64,000 bases of DNA from a virus: positions 1-64,000 of IMG/VR virus record IMGVR_UViG_3300031957_002643, one strand, 5' to 3'. The position numbers were made by a program, and so were the translations under genes. This document shows positions 17,474 through 26,228 of the stretch, piece by piece (position 1 is the first letter of the stretch; every line of letters starts with the position of its first letter). Below the pieces are notes generated by a model. The model did no database searches and was not told the DNA's origin. It saw only the letters and a list, made by a program, of their open reading frames with translations.

Positions 17474-19624
17474 ATGCTGAACTTAGGACTTCTGACAATT
17501 CAGAATTTGAAATCGTTTGGGAATAAGCGTTCCCAAATTCGATTGGATGACCATACTGGTCTAACACTCATCATGGGATCGAATAAAGATTCCCCCGACG
17601 AGGAATCGCGCAATGGCTGTGGTAAGTCTACCATCTTTGATGCCTTGGCATTCGTCCTGACTGGCAAGCCGATCAAGAATGCCAATCCACCATCCGCATT
17701 GGTCAATCGTGCCAATGAAAAGAAAATGTTGGTGGAACTTGATTTCGAATTGAATGGTTTCGAATGCCGTATCATTCGTGGCCTCAAGCCGGGCGTGTGC
17801 CGTTTCTACAAGAAACCAAAGAATGCTCCCGGCGAATTGATCGACTTTGATTGCACCAAGGATTCCATTGCGAATACCTCGAACGATATCATTGCGTTCA
17901 CCGGTATCGATAATGAGATTTTCAAACTGGTTCTTGTCACTGCTGCCAAACAGGAGAACTTTTTCTCGTTGGATGCTGCCAAGCAGCGCAATGTGATCGA
18001 AATCCTATTCGGTTCGACCATCCTTTCAGTCAAAGCTGAAGTTCTCAAAGAGATGCGGAAGCAGCGCGAAACTGATCTTGCTCTGGAAAAGGCAAAGATC
18101 ACTGAACGCATTGCACAACAGGAACGCGACAAGCGCCGCCTAGAGGCGTTAGAGGCCCGATGCACACAATGGACCGAACAACACGAAGCGTCCATCCTAG
18201 AGCATCAGGAACAGATTAAGGCACTGTCTGAGATTGATTTCGAAGAACAAGAGTCAATTTGGCGCGACAAGTCCGAATATGACAAGCAGCATTCCGAACT
18301 GAAGAGACAGCTTGAGACTGCACAAAAGGATGTGGCCAGTTTCGAGGCACAAGTCAAACTCCCAACGATGAACAAGTTGAGAGCTGCGGAAGCAAAGGTT
18401 GTTGAACTCAAAGGTATCGATATCGAGGATTTCATCAAACGATATGAAACCTATGAGAATACCAAGACTGAAATTGATGCGACCAAAAAGGATTTGCAAA
18501 CCGAGATCAAACTTCTCAACAGCAATTTGAACCAATTCAATACTGATCTTAAGACCTTGCGCAAACAGCTCGAAGGGTTTACAGATGAGTGTCCGACCTG
18601 TGGGCAACCATGGCCCGATGCTGAAGCTCGTCAAAAACAGATTGACGAACTCAACAAGCAGATTGGTGCGAAGGAAGCAGAACGAGAAGAAGCCAATGCT
18701 GAGATTGAAAAAACACAATTCGATCTTGGCGAACTGGATTTGATCAAGAATGAAAAGCCTACTGAATTCGCCAACCGTGATCTGGCTCTTAGAGCATCTA
18801 CTGATCTTGATAATGCACGTGCCATGGTTAAGACGCTTCGCGCTGAACTTGCTGATGCGGAAGCTAAAGAAGATGCCTTGGAAGCAACGCTTACGCTTGC
18901 TAAAAACAATCTGGCAGACTTCGAAAAATCCTCTGATCCGACAGCGGGTAAAGATTTACTTGTTGACAGCTTGGAAGAACTCAAAGTTCTACAAACAGAA
19001 CTTCGAGAATATGAAAAGCGCCTATCCCAACTACTAGTCGAAGAGAATCCACATACGGCCAGCTATGATGAATTGAAGGCTGAGATTTCCGATGAAGTCG
19101 ATAACTCTGCTGTCATCGAGATCGAAGAAGACATTCAAACGCACACCGATCTGATTAATCTTTTGACTAAAAAGGATTCACCAATCCGTAAAGACATTGC
19201 AGCAACCAAGCTGCCAGCGCTGAACAAGTTCATTGCTGAATATCTGGATGCCCTGAACCTTCCATACATCGTGAAGATCAATGATGATCTAACACCATCC
19301 ATTTATGACTTCGAAAAGGATGGCAACTTCACAACCGTATCTTCTGGTGAAGAGGAACGTATCGCTATGGCATTGTCATGGGCGTTCCGTGACTTGTTTG
19401 AATACATGAACTATCCGATCAACTTCTTCGGTATCGATGAACGCATTGATGCCGGTCTGGATGGTTCTGGTTCCAGTCGTGCAATCGATATTCTCTATGA
19501 GATGGCCACCAATAGAAAGCGTAATATTTTCTTGATCTCACATAAGCAAGAAATGATTGACTATGTGGATAGAGTTATGCTATTGGTTAAAGAGAATGGT
19601 TTTTCTAGAATTGAGATGGCGTAA
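17474..19624 (+). CDS. 46: Recombination endonuclease ATPase subunit gp46 (SbcC/Rad50-like)
   Basis: 716 residues. The Walker A reads IMGSN, an extra DSPDEES stretch, then NGCGKST (35-53). Long coiled-coil arms follow, broken by the zinc hook CPTC near 374-377. The ABC signature SSGEEERIAMALSW lies near 622 and Walker B FFGIDERID near 650. With gp47 it processes DNA ends. T4 gp46 is about 560 residues, so the arms here are longer. The next ATG overlaps its stop. Confidence 0.93.
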   Translation: MLNLGLLTIQNLKSFGNKRSQIRLDDHTGLTLIMGSNKDSPDEESRNGCGKSTIFDALAFVLTGKPIKNANPPSALVNRANEKKMLVELDFELNGFECRIIRGLKPGVCRFYKKPKNAPGELIDFDCTKDSIANTSNDIIAFTGIDNEIFKLVLVTAAKQENFFSLDAAKQRNVIEILFGSTILSVKAEVLKEMRKQRETDLALEKAKITERIAQQERDKRRLEALEARCTQWTEQHEASILEHQEQIKALSEIDFEEQESIWRDKSEYDKQHSELKRQLETAQKDVASFEAQVKLPTMNKLRAAEAKVVELKGIDIEDFIKRYETYENTKTEIDATKKDLQTEIKLLNSNLNQFNTDLKTLRKQLEGFTDECPTCGQPWPDAEARQKQIDELNKQIGAKEAEREEANAEIEKTQFDLGELDLIKNEKPTEFANRDLALRASTDLDNARAMVKTLRAELADAEAKEDALEATLTLAKNNLADFEKSSDPTAGKDLLVDSLEELKVLQTELREYEKRLSQLLVEENPHTASYDELKAEISDEVDNSAVIEIEEDIQTHTDLINLLTKKDSPIRKDIAATKLPALNKFIAEYLDALNLPYIVKINDDLTPSIYDFEKDGNFTTVSSGEEERIAMALSWAFRDLFEYMNYPINFFGIDERIDAGLDGSGSSRAIDILYEMATNRKRNIFLISHKQEMIDYVDRVMLLVKENGFSRIEMA

Positions 19625-19989
19625 TGGGTTATTGGCCTTGGTACTTCGTTCCTTTTATTCTGTGGTTGCTTTTTGTATCAGCCGCCCACCCGCTTCATAA
19701 TGCGAGTAAACGGGAAAAGGTATTTTGGTTCTTTGGACATGTGTACGCCTGTATTGCTGCCATCGCATGTCTCGTGGTTGGTATAAGAGGCATCGCATAT
19801 CACGAATCACTGGCTCGGGCAGAACAGGCAGCACAAGTAGAAATGGCCAATGATCCTGATGTCATGCAGGAAGTTCTGGAAGAGCGCATTCAACGCCAAC
19901 AAGAATTTCATGCAGAGATCGAAGCACTTCGTCGTCAAATTGAAGAGATGCGCGCAGAACGAGAAGCAAGAGAAGCAGACCAACCATGA
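19624..19989 (+). CDS. Membrane protein with C-terminal coiled coil, 121 aa
   Basis: Two hydrophobic segments (~5-21 WYFVPFILWLLFVSA and ~34-54 with YACIAAIACLVVG) precede a charged heptad-like helix (~60-117, EALRRQIEEMRAEREAREAD). TAATG junction with gp46. Likely in the inner membrane; function unknown. Confidence 0.75.
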   Translation: MGYWPWYFVPFILWLLFVSAAHPLHNASKREKVFWFFGHVYACIAAIACLVVGIRGIAYHESLARAEQAAQVEMANDPDVMQEVLEERIQRQQEFHAEIEALRRQIEEMRAEREAREADQP

Positions 19990-20171
19990 TAGACTTACCT
20001 GACTGGATTTATTGGGCATTGGTCGTGCTTGACAATCTGTGGTTCGTCTATGTTGTTTATTATCTCAACAACTGGAAAGATGATAAACAGGGATGTGTAG
20101 TGATAGTCATCTTTTTAATCGTCAAATCCATTAGTCTCTTTGCAACCCTTAAGCTTTTGGAAAACGCCTGA
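19986..20171 (+). CDS. Small membrane protein, 61 aa
   Basis: Two predicted membrane segments (~7-27 and ~36-56) joined by a charged turn (NNWKDDKQG). ATGA overlap upstream. Function unknown. Confidence 0.68.
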   Translation: MIDLPDWIYWALVVLDNLWFVYVVYYLNNWKDDKQGCVVIVIFLIVKSISLFATLKLLENA

Positions 20172-20314
20172 TGTTGACGCTACTCAAGATGTATACCATT
20201 ACGCCCGTGGTTGAATTCACAACTAAGGTTGGATATCCGCTACTTGCGGTTCTAACTATGATTGCTACGTTTGATGCGATCATGTTATTTGTAATTTTGG
20301 AGAATATGAAATGA
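20171..20314 (+). CDS. Very small membrane protein, 47 aa
   Basis: ATG 20171 shares a base with the previous TGA; stop TGA 20312-20314 overlaps the GroES ATG. Encodes MLTLLKMYTITPVVEFTTKV and then one hydrophobic segment of ~24 residues (PLLAVLTMIATFDAIMLFVI). Real because it exactly fills the space between two chained genes. Confidence 0.65.
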   Translation: MLTLLKMYTITPVVEFTTKVGYPLLAVLTMIATFDAIMLFVILENMK

Positions 20315-20598
20315 ATTTTAAGCCCCTACACCATCGCCTGTTGGTAAAACCTGATGCTCCGGTTGAACAAACCAAAGGTGGAGTTCTTTTACCGGATGAC
20401 TTGATCAAGCCTGTAAACCGTGGTACTGTGGTTGCTGTTGGTACAGGCCGTATCGATAACAAGGGTAATCGTCACTCCCTTGATTTTGAAGTCGGTGAAC
20501 GTGTTCTGGTTGCCAAATGGGGCGAACATGAATTCGTTTTCGAAGACACAAAGCACTATTTGATCGATGAATCAGATATCGTTGGAAGAGAAAAATGA
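20311..20598 (+). CDS. groES: GroES-type co-chaperonin
   Basis: 95 residues, standard bacterial GroES length. Starts with KPLHHRLLVKPD, has the mobile loop TKGGVLLPDD (~21-30) that contacts GroEL, then GTVVAVGTGR, GERVLVAKW and the end DESDIVG. It should cap host GroEL during folding, the job T4 gives to gp31, which is only structurally similar. GGAG lies at 20299-20302. Closer in sequence to cellular GroES than to gp31, so acquisition from a bacterium is plausible. Confidence 0.93.
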   Translation: MNFKPLHHRLLVKPDAPVEQTKGGVLLPDDLIKPVNRGTVVAVGTGRIDNKGNRHSLDFEVGERVLVAKWGEHEFVFEDTKHYLIDESDIVGREK

Positions 20599-20855
20599 AA
20601 TACGATCATAACGCAGATGATTGGTTCTTTAATCCGAGAAACACCAAGATTTTCGGATATATTATCTGTGCTATCTTTTTCGTCTTTATGTTTTTTGAAG
20701 ATACGCTCGTCAGTTTCTTGACAGACGAAAATGGACCCCCTCCGGTGGCAATCCTGTGGCCCCTGCTGATGCCCATCGGTGCCATTTTTGTCAGTCTTGG
20801 TAAACTTCACGCCAGAATCAATCATCTCGAAAAGGAACAATCAAATGTTCGTTGA
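20595..20855 (+). CDS. Small membrane protein, 86 aa
   Basis: Cytosolic-looking N-terminus (DHNADDWFFNPRN), two hydrophobic segments (~20-37 and ~51-69), then a short charged helix. ATGA overlap with GroES. Confidence 0.7.
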   Translation: MKYDHNADDWFFNPRNTKIFGYIICAIFFVFMFFEDTLVSFLTDENGPPPVAILWPLLMPIGAIFVSLGKLHARINHLEKEQSNVR

Positions 20856-21087
20856 TCTACTCATCCTTGCAGGCATCACTCTGCTTCTTCATTTCGTGGT
20901 TACTATCTGCATCCGCAAGAGCCTTCTAGGTGCCCCGGCTATCACTGGTCCGCTTGGAACAGTGTTCCTGTTGGTGGCAATCGGAATCGCAAACTTCTGG
21001 ATGGCGGTGGCAATCTTCTGCTTCATCGTCCTTCCGATTATTATGGCCATTCGATACTCACTCAACCCGATGACCATCCCCAAGTGA
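20845..21087 (+). CDS. Small membrane protein, 80 aa
   Basis: ATG 20845 overlaps the previous stop by 11 bases; an in-frame start at 20779 lies inside that gene. Three hydrophobic stretches (~3-22, ~34-50, ~52-70). Last of the membrane proteins around groES. Function unknown. Confidence 0.7.
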   Translation: MFVDLLILAGITLLLHFVVTICIRKSLLGAPAITGPLGTVFLLVAIGIANFWMAVAIFCFIVLPIIMAIRYSLNPMTIPK

Positions 21088-21129
21088 GTCACCATTTTAG
21101 TGGAAGCTGGATAATCGAGGCAATTTGTA

Positions 21130-21501
21130 ATGTCGAAAAAAGACGATCACAGTGAATTCTATCGCGAAGACTGGATGACGGATGCACAATGGGAATGTGC
21201 CTGTTTGTTTGCCGATCTGGTCGGTGGTTTCCATCATGTGAGTGACAAGTTCAAGCCTTCTTATATTGATGGGGTTGAAATCAATACCCGCCAGACCTTC
21301 GCTACGTTCGACTGTGACGGCCTCACGCGCTTGGTTGTCCTTGCGCATGACAGATGCATCCGTGTGGAGATTTGCTCGTCAGGCCCCGGCAGAATCCGCC
21401 TTATGATACATAAGCGAGACCCAAATGGTAAACACCTGTGGGCACGTCATCCTAAACTGATGGATGCTATCAAACGAATCGGAAGACAACATGCTAAATG
21501 A
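21130..21501 (+). CDS. Unknown protein, 123 aa
   Basis: After a 42-base gap with GAGG before the ATG. Basic at the C-terminus (HPKLMDAIKRIGRQHAK), with a beta-rich middle (TFATFDCDGLTRLVVLAHDR). No family recognised. Confidence 0.72.
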   Translation: MSKKDDHSEFYREDWMTDAQWECACLFADLVGGFHHVSDKFKPSYIDGVEINTRQTFATFDCDGLTRLVVLAHDRCIRVEICSSGPGRIRLMIHKRDPNGKHLWARHPKLMDAIKRIGRQHAK

Positions 21502-21679
21502 AAAACTCCTGCATGATGTCCTTCAAACAGAATGCCGAGATCAAACCGCTTGTGGAACTGGTATGATCATTAATTCTGATCAAGATGCTATCACTCGAAT
21601 GGTCAGAGTTCTAAACGAGGAATTGAAGAAATGCGTGCAGAAGAAATCTTCAAAGACATTGCCAAAGAAGAAATCATGA
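21491..21679 (+). CDS. Small unknown protein, 62 aa
   Basis: ATG 21491 overlaps the previous stop by 11 bases (MLNEKLLHDVLQTE). Lys-rich tail (KKSSKTLPKKKS). The MLNE start and overlap geometry resemble the array beginning at 22143. Confidence 0.62.
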   Translation: MLNEKLLHDVLQTECRDQTACGTGMIINSDQDAITRMVRVLNEELKKCVQKKSSKTLPKKKS

Positions 21680-21813
21680 AATCCTTGAAAGAGGTTTTCA
21701 GTGTCGAGGACGTATTTCTGGAAGCGGATGCCTCAGATACCGCTGACAAGATCATCCAAGCAATCAAGGAAAAGGGCTATGAACTCAGACTCGGTGGGAA
21801 GAAGTCCGATTGA
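21631..21813 (+). CDS. Small unknown helical protein, 60 aa
   Basis: Overlaps the previous gene by 49 bases, preceded by GAGGAA. Predicted helices with acidic character (DVFLEADASDTADKIIQAIK). The long overlap is unusual here but the frame has good codon structure. Confidence 0.58.
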   Translation: MRAEEIFKDIAKEEIMKSLKEVFSVEDVFLEADASDTADKIIQAIKEKGYELRLGGKKSD

Positions 21814-21820
21814 CGATATT

Positions 21821-22153
21821 ATGGATGAGGAACTTTTCCGAGTTCAACACTTGTATCCTGATGAGCGTATTGATGCAGCCGTCAAGGAAATCAATCGTAT
21901 CCTTCACAAGTACAATGTTTACATGAATGATGGCGGATTTGATTATTTTCAGGTCCACAGTGATGAGTTCAGTGCCATTATTAAGGACGATGAGATGGTG
22001 GACCCACGTCCTCATCTTTTTCCTGATGATGTCATTACTCGCAATTACATTGCACTTGCCAATGCAGAAGCACTCATGGTTCCTGTCTCCAAGGAACATG
22101 CTGAACGAATGATTCTTTTGGCAGAGGCATATTTGAAGACCAATGATAAATGA
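21821..22153 (+). CDS. Unknown acidic protein, 110 aa
   Basis: ATG 21821 lies 7 bases past the preceding TGA; the same frame extends upstream to 21701 inside that gene. Begins MDEELFRVQHLYPDERIDAA; helical. The frame immediately upstream reads IDDI, so a non-ATG start resembling the array pattern cannot be excluded. Confidence 0.65.
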   Translation: MDEELFRVQHLYPDERIDAAVKEINRILHKYNVYMNDGGFDYFQVHSDEFSAIIKDDEMVDPRPHLFPDDVITRNYIALANAEALMVPVSKEHAERMILLAEAYLKTNDK

Positions 22154-22577
22154 TCTGTTACATTTCGATCTAACCGGTACGCATATTCTCAACGAACGCA
22201 AGTTATTCGAAAAGTATTTCAAGCGCATTCAAGAATATATAACCAAGAAGAACCCCGGCAAATACCCTCCGTATCCCTATCCGTTCGAATTAACGAGTAC
22301 TGCGCTTCGTTATATATCAAGAAAACGTGGATTGGTTTGGGAACAATCCGTGGGACTAATTGATTGTAGTACGGATACCTATAGAGAGAAAAATACTTTC
22401 TATGTCCGTATCGAATTAGTATTGTTCTACAATAAAGGTGGATGCCGTCTGGGCCTGCCGATAAATTGGGCATATCCGGCAACACTGTGGCTTGAAGCGT
22501 TCCAACACTGGATGGACACGAAATATGCTAGAGGGGACGACGATCCGCCTGACTTTATTTCTTATATCGAAAAATAA
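22143..22577 (+). CDS. MxxD-array protein 1, 144 aa
   Basis: First of 27 tandem genes (to 32316) sharing a start M-[IL]-x-[DN]-x-[IL], a Glu-rich first helix, a variable beta-rich middle and a helical, aromatic C-terminus. Starts 11 bases inside the previous gene. It belongs to a longer subgroup (also 22586, 24988, 25412) with a Trp-rich end; here AFQHWMDTKYARG then PPDFISYIEK. No known fold recognised. Confidence 0.75.
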   Translation: MINDLLHFDLTGTHILNERKLFEKYFKRIQEYITKKNPGKYPPYPYPFELTSTALRYISRKRGLVWEQSVGLIDCSTDTYREKNTFYVRIELVLFYNKGGCRLGLPINWAYPATLWLEAFQHWMDTKYARGDDDPPDFISYIEK

Positions 22578-22585
22578 AACGTCCT

Positions 22586-23002
22586 ATGATTAACGACCTG
22601 ATCTTTTTTGATAATAAAAGTGTACTCACCACGGGAGAGTGCGACCTTTTTTCTTCTTATGTTGGAACTATCGTAGACTACATTAATGCTAATTTTGAAT
22701 TGATCGACACGCCCGTCTATTGGATCAATCCTCTTTTCAGAAATACATCGTTAAGAGATTTCGAAGTAAATCCGAATGTCAACTGTGAATATACAACTAC
22801 ATTCAATCGACAGACAATGGAATTTCGCGTTACGGTCGCTGGACATTATGCAGATGTCATGATTGGAATATACGTCCCATTCAATTCCCAAGTAGGAATA
22901 AACAAATGGGCTATTGCATTTTCGCGCTGGGTGGAAGAATATGCTGAAGACCAAAGTGCCAAGCCACCAGACTTTGCATACTTCATGGATATGGAAGACT
23001 AA
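22586..23002 (+). CDS. MxxD-array protein 2, 138 aa
   Basis: MINDLIFFDNKSVLTTGECD start, 8 bases after the previous stop, one of two gaps in the array. Same subgroup as the preceding gene: WAIAFSRWVEEYAED and then PPDFAYFMDMED at the C-terminus. Confidence 0.75.
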   Translation: MINDLIFFDNKSVLTTGECDLFSSYVGTIVDYINANFELIDTPVYWINPLFRNTSLRDFEVNPNVNCEYTTTFNRQTMEFRVTVAGHYADVMIGIYVPFNSQVGINKWAIAFSRWVEEYAEDQSAKPPDFAYFMDMED

Positions 23003-23385
23003 TGATTCGCGATCATATTATAGACAATGCATTGGAAGCTCTTAATTTCAGTGAGGGCAGTCTTATTGCGCGTCTTACCAGACAGTATATGAAATCAAAA
23101 GGATTGGTGGTAGATAATATACAATTAAGAGACTATTTTAGGAATAGCTACGAATTCCTTGCAGATCGGGATGAGGTTCGCATTGATCATGTTCGTTTGG
23201 AGTTAGAAACCGACGAGGATAACGACCATAAAGTTTCTATGTACAGTTTTCAATTTGTAGTACACAGTGAATTTGCCTCTGTTGATTTCACCTTTTACGG
23301 GTTTCAGATTCCAGATAGTATCACAGCAGAGATTGATAGATTGTTGGATGGATATAAGTTGAAGGAGTGGTTAGGTGCTTCGTGA
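23002..23385 (+). CDS. MxxD-array protein 3, 127 aa
   Basis: TAATG junction. MIRDHIIDNALEALNFSEGS start; a run of alternating charged strands (DEVRIDHVRLELETDEDNDH) in the middle. C-terminus LKEWLGAS is dictated by the next start in another frame. Confidence 0.75.
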   Translation: MIRDHIIDNALEALNFSEGSLIARLTRQYMKSKGLVVDNIQLRDYFRNSYEFLADRDEVRIDHVRLELETDEDNDHKVSMYSFQFVVHSEFASVDFTFYGFQIPDSITAEIDRLLDGYKLKEWLGAS

Positions 23386-23749
23386 CATCATAACTTCAGA
23401 AGCGTTTGATTCGTGTGTTCAAGAAGAACGCAAACTCGTCTTCTCACATATCATTTCGATCATGGAAAATTATGGACAATACTCATCCACCTTCTTGTCC
23501 TATCAAACCCATGAACAAGGAGGAACCGAATTCACTCCGAAGATCAGAACAGATTCCAACAATTCGCACATAGATATCAGTCTCACGATGCATTATAGCA
23601 GCGTGACGCATACTTTTAGATGGTATTACGATCTGTCTCCAAAAGAAATAAAAAAGATAGAGTGCGAACTAAAGAACTGGTTCGAAGATTATTACAAGAT
23701 CAAACCCAAATTGCTCAAGAACTTTTTTCCAGAGTTGTACATTTCATGA
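23375..23749 (+). CDS. MxxD-array protein 4, 124 aa
   Basis: GTG start within GGTGCTTCGTGAC, 11-base overlap. MLRDIITSEAFDSCVQEERK start. Ends ELKNWFEDYYKIKPK plus a short hydrophobic tail. Confidence 0.73.
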   Translation: MLRDIITSEAFDSCVQEERKLVFSHIISIMENYGQYSSTFLSYQTHEQGGTEFTPKIRTDSNNSHIDISLTMHYSSVTHTFRWYYDLSPKEIKKIECELKNWFEDYYKIKPKLLKNFFPELYIS

Positions 23750-24174
23750 TTAGAGATTTAATACATGATTATGCTTGGGATAATGTTTTCTTATCCGAAA
23801 GAGAAACGATCAAGATGAACATTGCATTCGTCTTGAACGAAGCTCATTTCTACGTGCATGACATCCACCTTCGAGGCGCGCTAAATTCCATGTTCGATCC
23901 ATGCGAAATTGAAATCGATAGTTTGGAAGTTGATGATAGTGAGACTTACGAACATAAAATAGTAGGACGCGCGACACCGCACGTTGTCGTAGACAGAAAG
24001 CTTATTTTGAAGTTTACAGTGTTCGGGTATTACAATAATCTTAACTTCACAACCATAGCGGTAGCATCACAAGTTGATATCGAAAAGATTATGGATCAGA
24101 ATGGTAATGTCATCCTGTTCGATACAGTAGATGTCAATGATTGGCTAAATCCAAAGATGGTTCCTGATGATTAA
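23746..24174 (+). CDS. MxxD-array protein 5, 142 aa
   Basis: ATG 23746 (ATGA overlap); an in-frame start at 23620 lies within the previous gene. MIRDLIHDYAWDNVFLSERE start. Shares the IEIDSLEVDDSETYEHKIVG type of middle with array protein 3, so the two are probable duplicates. Confidence 0.75.
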   Translation: MIRDLIHDYAWDNVFLSERETIKMNIAFVLNEAHFYVHDIHLRGALNSMFDPCEIEIDSLEVDDSETYEHKIVGRATPHVVVDRKLILKFTVFGYYNNLNFTTIAVASQVDIEKIMDQNGNVILFDTVDVNDWLNPKMVPDD

Positions 24175-24643
24175 TGAACACATCATATCGACGAGCAAGA
24201 GAGATGTTCGTAAACGCGAAATCAAGCGTGTCAAGAAGGCTTTTGCTGAAAGACTGGTAGCCAATGGGTTTGGTAAGAACTGCACGCACAAGTGCCGTGT
24301 ATGGGTGCTGAATGAGTATTGCTTTTCGCCAATGTTCAGTGCAGAAGATACATATACGATAGTCCCACGTGATGGGAGTGGTCCTTTGTATGTTTTTACA
24401 AAGGACTATATAGCAATGACCCATTATGGTTGTGTACAAATTCATTATTCTCGTAAATCCAACAAGGAGTTTCGAAAATTTGATGATCATTGGAACAAAG
24501 CCAAACATGTAGATATCACGTTCAATTTCTACTATAATGGTTATCATTTCACAGCGATGCTTATTAATAAGGATTATAAGAGCCTTCTGAAGTTTGCCAG
24601 ACAGGTATCTCGTTCCGCACATGAGGCTATATTTGATGATTAA
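24167..24643 (+). CDS. MxxD-array protein 6, 158 aa
   Basis: Longest array member. MINEHIISTSKRDVRKREIK start with a strongly basic first helix, unlike the acidic helix of most paralogues. Ends in FDD, encoded by bases that also hold the next ATG (8-base overlap). Confidence 0.74.
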   Translation: MINEHIISTSKRDVRKREIKRVKKAFAERLVANGFGKNCTHKCRVWVLNEYCFSPMFSAEDTYTIVPRDGSGPLYVFTKDYIAMTHYGCVQIHYSRKSNKEFRKFDDHWNKAKHVDITFNFYYNGYHFTAMLINKDYKSLLKFARQVSRSAHEAIFDD

Positions 24644-24995
24644 TGATAAAATAATCGAAGAGACTACCATCAAGGGTGCCAAAAAAGAATTAAATGCTAT
24701 CCGAAACATTTGTGTAAAAGTACTTGACAGGTGGTTAAGTCTGGAAGAATCCAGAAGTCTATTGTCTAAAGACTTCTTACATTTGAACAAGAAGTATTTG
24801 AAAATACCACATGATAATGATCCACGAATAAGCATAGACTACTTCGATTTTGACATCACGATTGTGGTATTTGGAATCTTTTATACCAAGTCATGGGAGT
24901 TCCGGGTGCCATTAGACAATCGTGACCATGTTCATGAAATTGCTAACATGCTTACGGCGGAACTGGATTTGTTTTACGAGACATTCGATGCTTAA
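24636..24995 (+). CDS. MxxD-array protein 7, 119 aa
   Basis: ATG 24636, 8-base overlap. MINDKIIEETTIKGAKKELN start. Middle strands ISIDYFDFDITIVVFGIFYT and C-terminal LTAELDLFYETFDA. Confidence 0.74.
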   Translation: MINDKIIEETTIKGAKKELNAIRNICVKVLDRWLSLEESRSLLSKDFLHLNKKYLKIPHDNDPRISIDYFDFDITIVVFGIFYTKSWEFRVPLDNRDHVHEIANMLTAELDLFYETFDA

Positions 24996-25419
24996 TGATC
25001 TCATTCAATATGATTACCATATTGTCTGTGGTAATAAGGAACTTCACTATTTTGATCAGTATTTCAATACGATTCGGAAGAAACTGTATTCATCACAGTT
25101 TGATGCGCCGCCCGGACATATCACTAGAAGAATGAATATCAATTTTAATTATACAGCACATATTCAAAAACAGCCTGTTATTAGATGGAACAACATTAAC
25201 AAAAGCACAATGATGAGATTAGAAATAATTGGCTTCTTCTCGGTTGTTAGTGTAGAATTTCATTACTGTCCGCTGCGGTACCAGTTCTTCAAAACGTGGT
25301 CCGAAATGTTTGACGTATGGTTCAATAATGAATACAATGGTATGGCTAACGTTTCACCACCATCTATCGAAGATGTATTGAATGAAAGACCTGTTCTGCG
25401 GAGCATCTTTGATGATTAG
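24988..25419 (+). CDS. MxxD-array protein 8, 143 aa
   Basis: ATG 24988, 8-base overlap. MLNDLIQYDYHIVCGNKELH start; Trp-rich subgroup end FKTWSEMFDVWFNNEYNG and then PPSIEDVL. Ends FDD. Confidence 0.74.
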   Translation: MLNDLIQYDYHIVCGNKELHYFDQYFNTIRKKLYSSQFDAPPGHITRRMNINFNYTAHIQKQPVIRWNNINKSTMMRLEIIGFFSVVSVEFHYCPLRYQFFKTWSEMFDVWFNNEYNGMANVSPPSIEDVLNERPVLRSIFDD

Positions 25420-25864
25420 AAATACCGTCATTGCCGATCATAAAGCTAGTCTTGTTCGAAACGAATTCATCTTTATTGGTAACATTCTGCAAGAGATGAA
25501 AGCCAAGGCTTATGGTGGGGCTATGAAAGAACTCGCCGGGGATACGTACAATTACTATGACATCGGAAAGCCAGCCACTTCAATAATGGATTTGCGCGTC
25601 ACGGTAGTCGATAACATGTCCTCAGAACTATATTCGGTCACCGCTTATGGATACTATCTCCCAATGTCTCTCGATATAGAATATACTTCTCATAATTATT
25701 TGATCAGAAGTGAACGATATCCTAATAGAGACTTTGTTCGTGATCTGATAGATGTGTTTGAAACTTGGTTCGAAATCGAGTATGCCAGTGGCAAAGATAC
25801 AAAGCCTGACTTTAGTGAATGCATGAAGCGTGAATACAAAAGACGGTTAGAAACGTTCAGATGA
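25412..25864 (+). CDS. MxxD-array protein 9, 150 aa
   Basis: ATG 25412, 8-base overlap. MIRNTVIADHKASLVRNEFI start; end DVFETWFEIEYASGKDTKPD then a basic helix, aligning with array proteins 1, 2 and 8. Confidence 0.74.
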   Translation: MIRNTVIADHKASLVRNEFIFIGNILQEMKAKAYGGAMKELAGDTYNYYDIGKPATSIMDLRVTVVDNMSSELYSVTAYGYYLPMSLDIEYTSHNYLIRSERYPNRDFVRDLIDVFETWFEIEYASGKDTKPDFSECMKREYKRRLETFR

Positions 25865-26223
25865 TCAACGATCTGGTATATGATGACTATGCTATGTTAA
25901 ATGCCCGCGAAGAACATCTCGTCCTTCTGCGAGACTTAGCTGATTTCATTCACGAACAGGGCTATCGTAACAGATCAATAGACATCTTCGAAAGATATAA
26001 AGATTTAGACTATGGCTTATCGTCATACTGGCGCGGTAAAATACTATGGCCGCATGTGTCATTTCTTACACATACAAATGACACCGTAATTACTGTTGAT
26101 ATCAATGGTTTCTTTGTTGGTCAGTACTATCATATACCGTTTGATGGATGGCCAGAATTTGCAGTTGTGAATTTGATGCGCGACCTAAACCATTATTTCA
26201 GAGACTACTTCAAACCTAGATAG
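25861..26223 (+). CDS. MxxD-array protein 10, 120 aa
   Basis: ATGA overlap. MINDLVYDDYAMLNAREEHL start. First of a second subgroup with the pattern E-x-x-x-x-x-[RH]-D-[VL]-x-x-[FY]-[IL] followed by a W-P turn (PFDGWPEF) and an end of the form HYFRDYF. Confidence 0.75.
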   Translation: MINDLVYDDYAMLNAREEHLVLLRDLADFIHEQGYRNRSIDIFERYKDLDYGLSSYWRGKILWPHVSFLTHTNDTVITVDINGFFVGQYYHIPFDGWPEFAVVNLMRDLNHYFRDYFKPR

Positions 26224-26228
26224 TACTA

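Noticed and set aside
19624-21087. Calling the small membrane proteins holin and spanins
   Set aside because: Sizes and membrane segments fit many possibilities, and no endolysin gene or lipoprotein partner is adjacent.
24134-24835. 233-codon minus-strand open frame under the array
   Set aside because: Antisense to two array genes with family motifs; composition is typical of a shadow frame.
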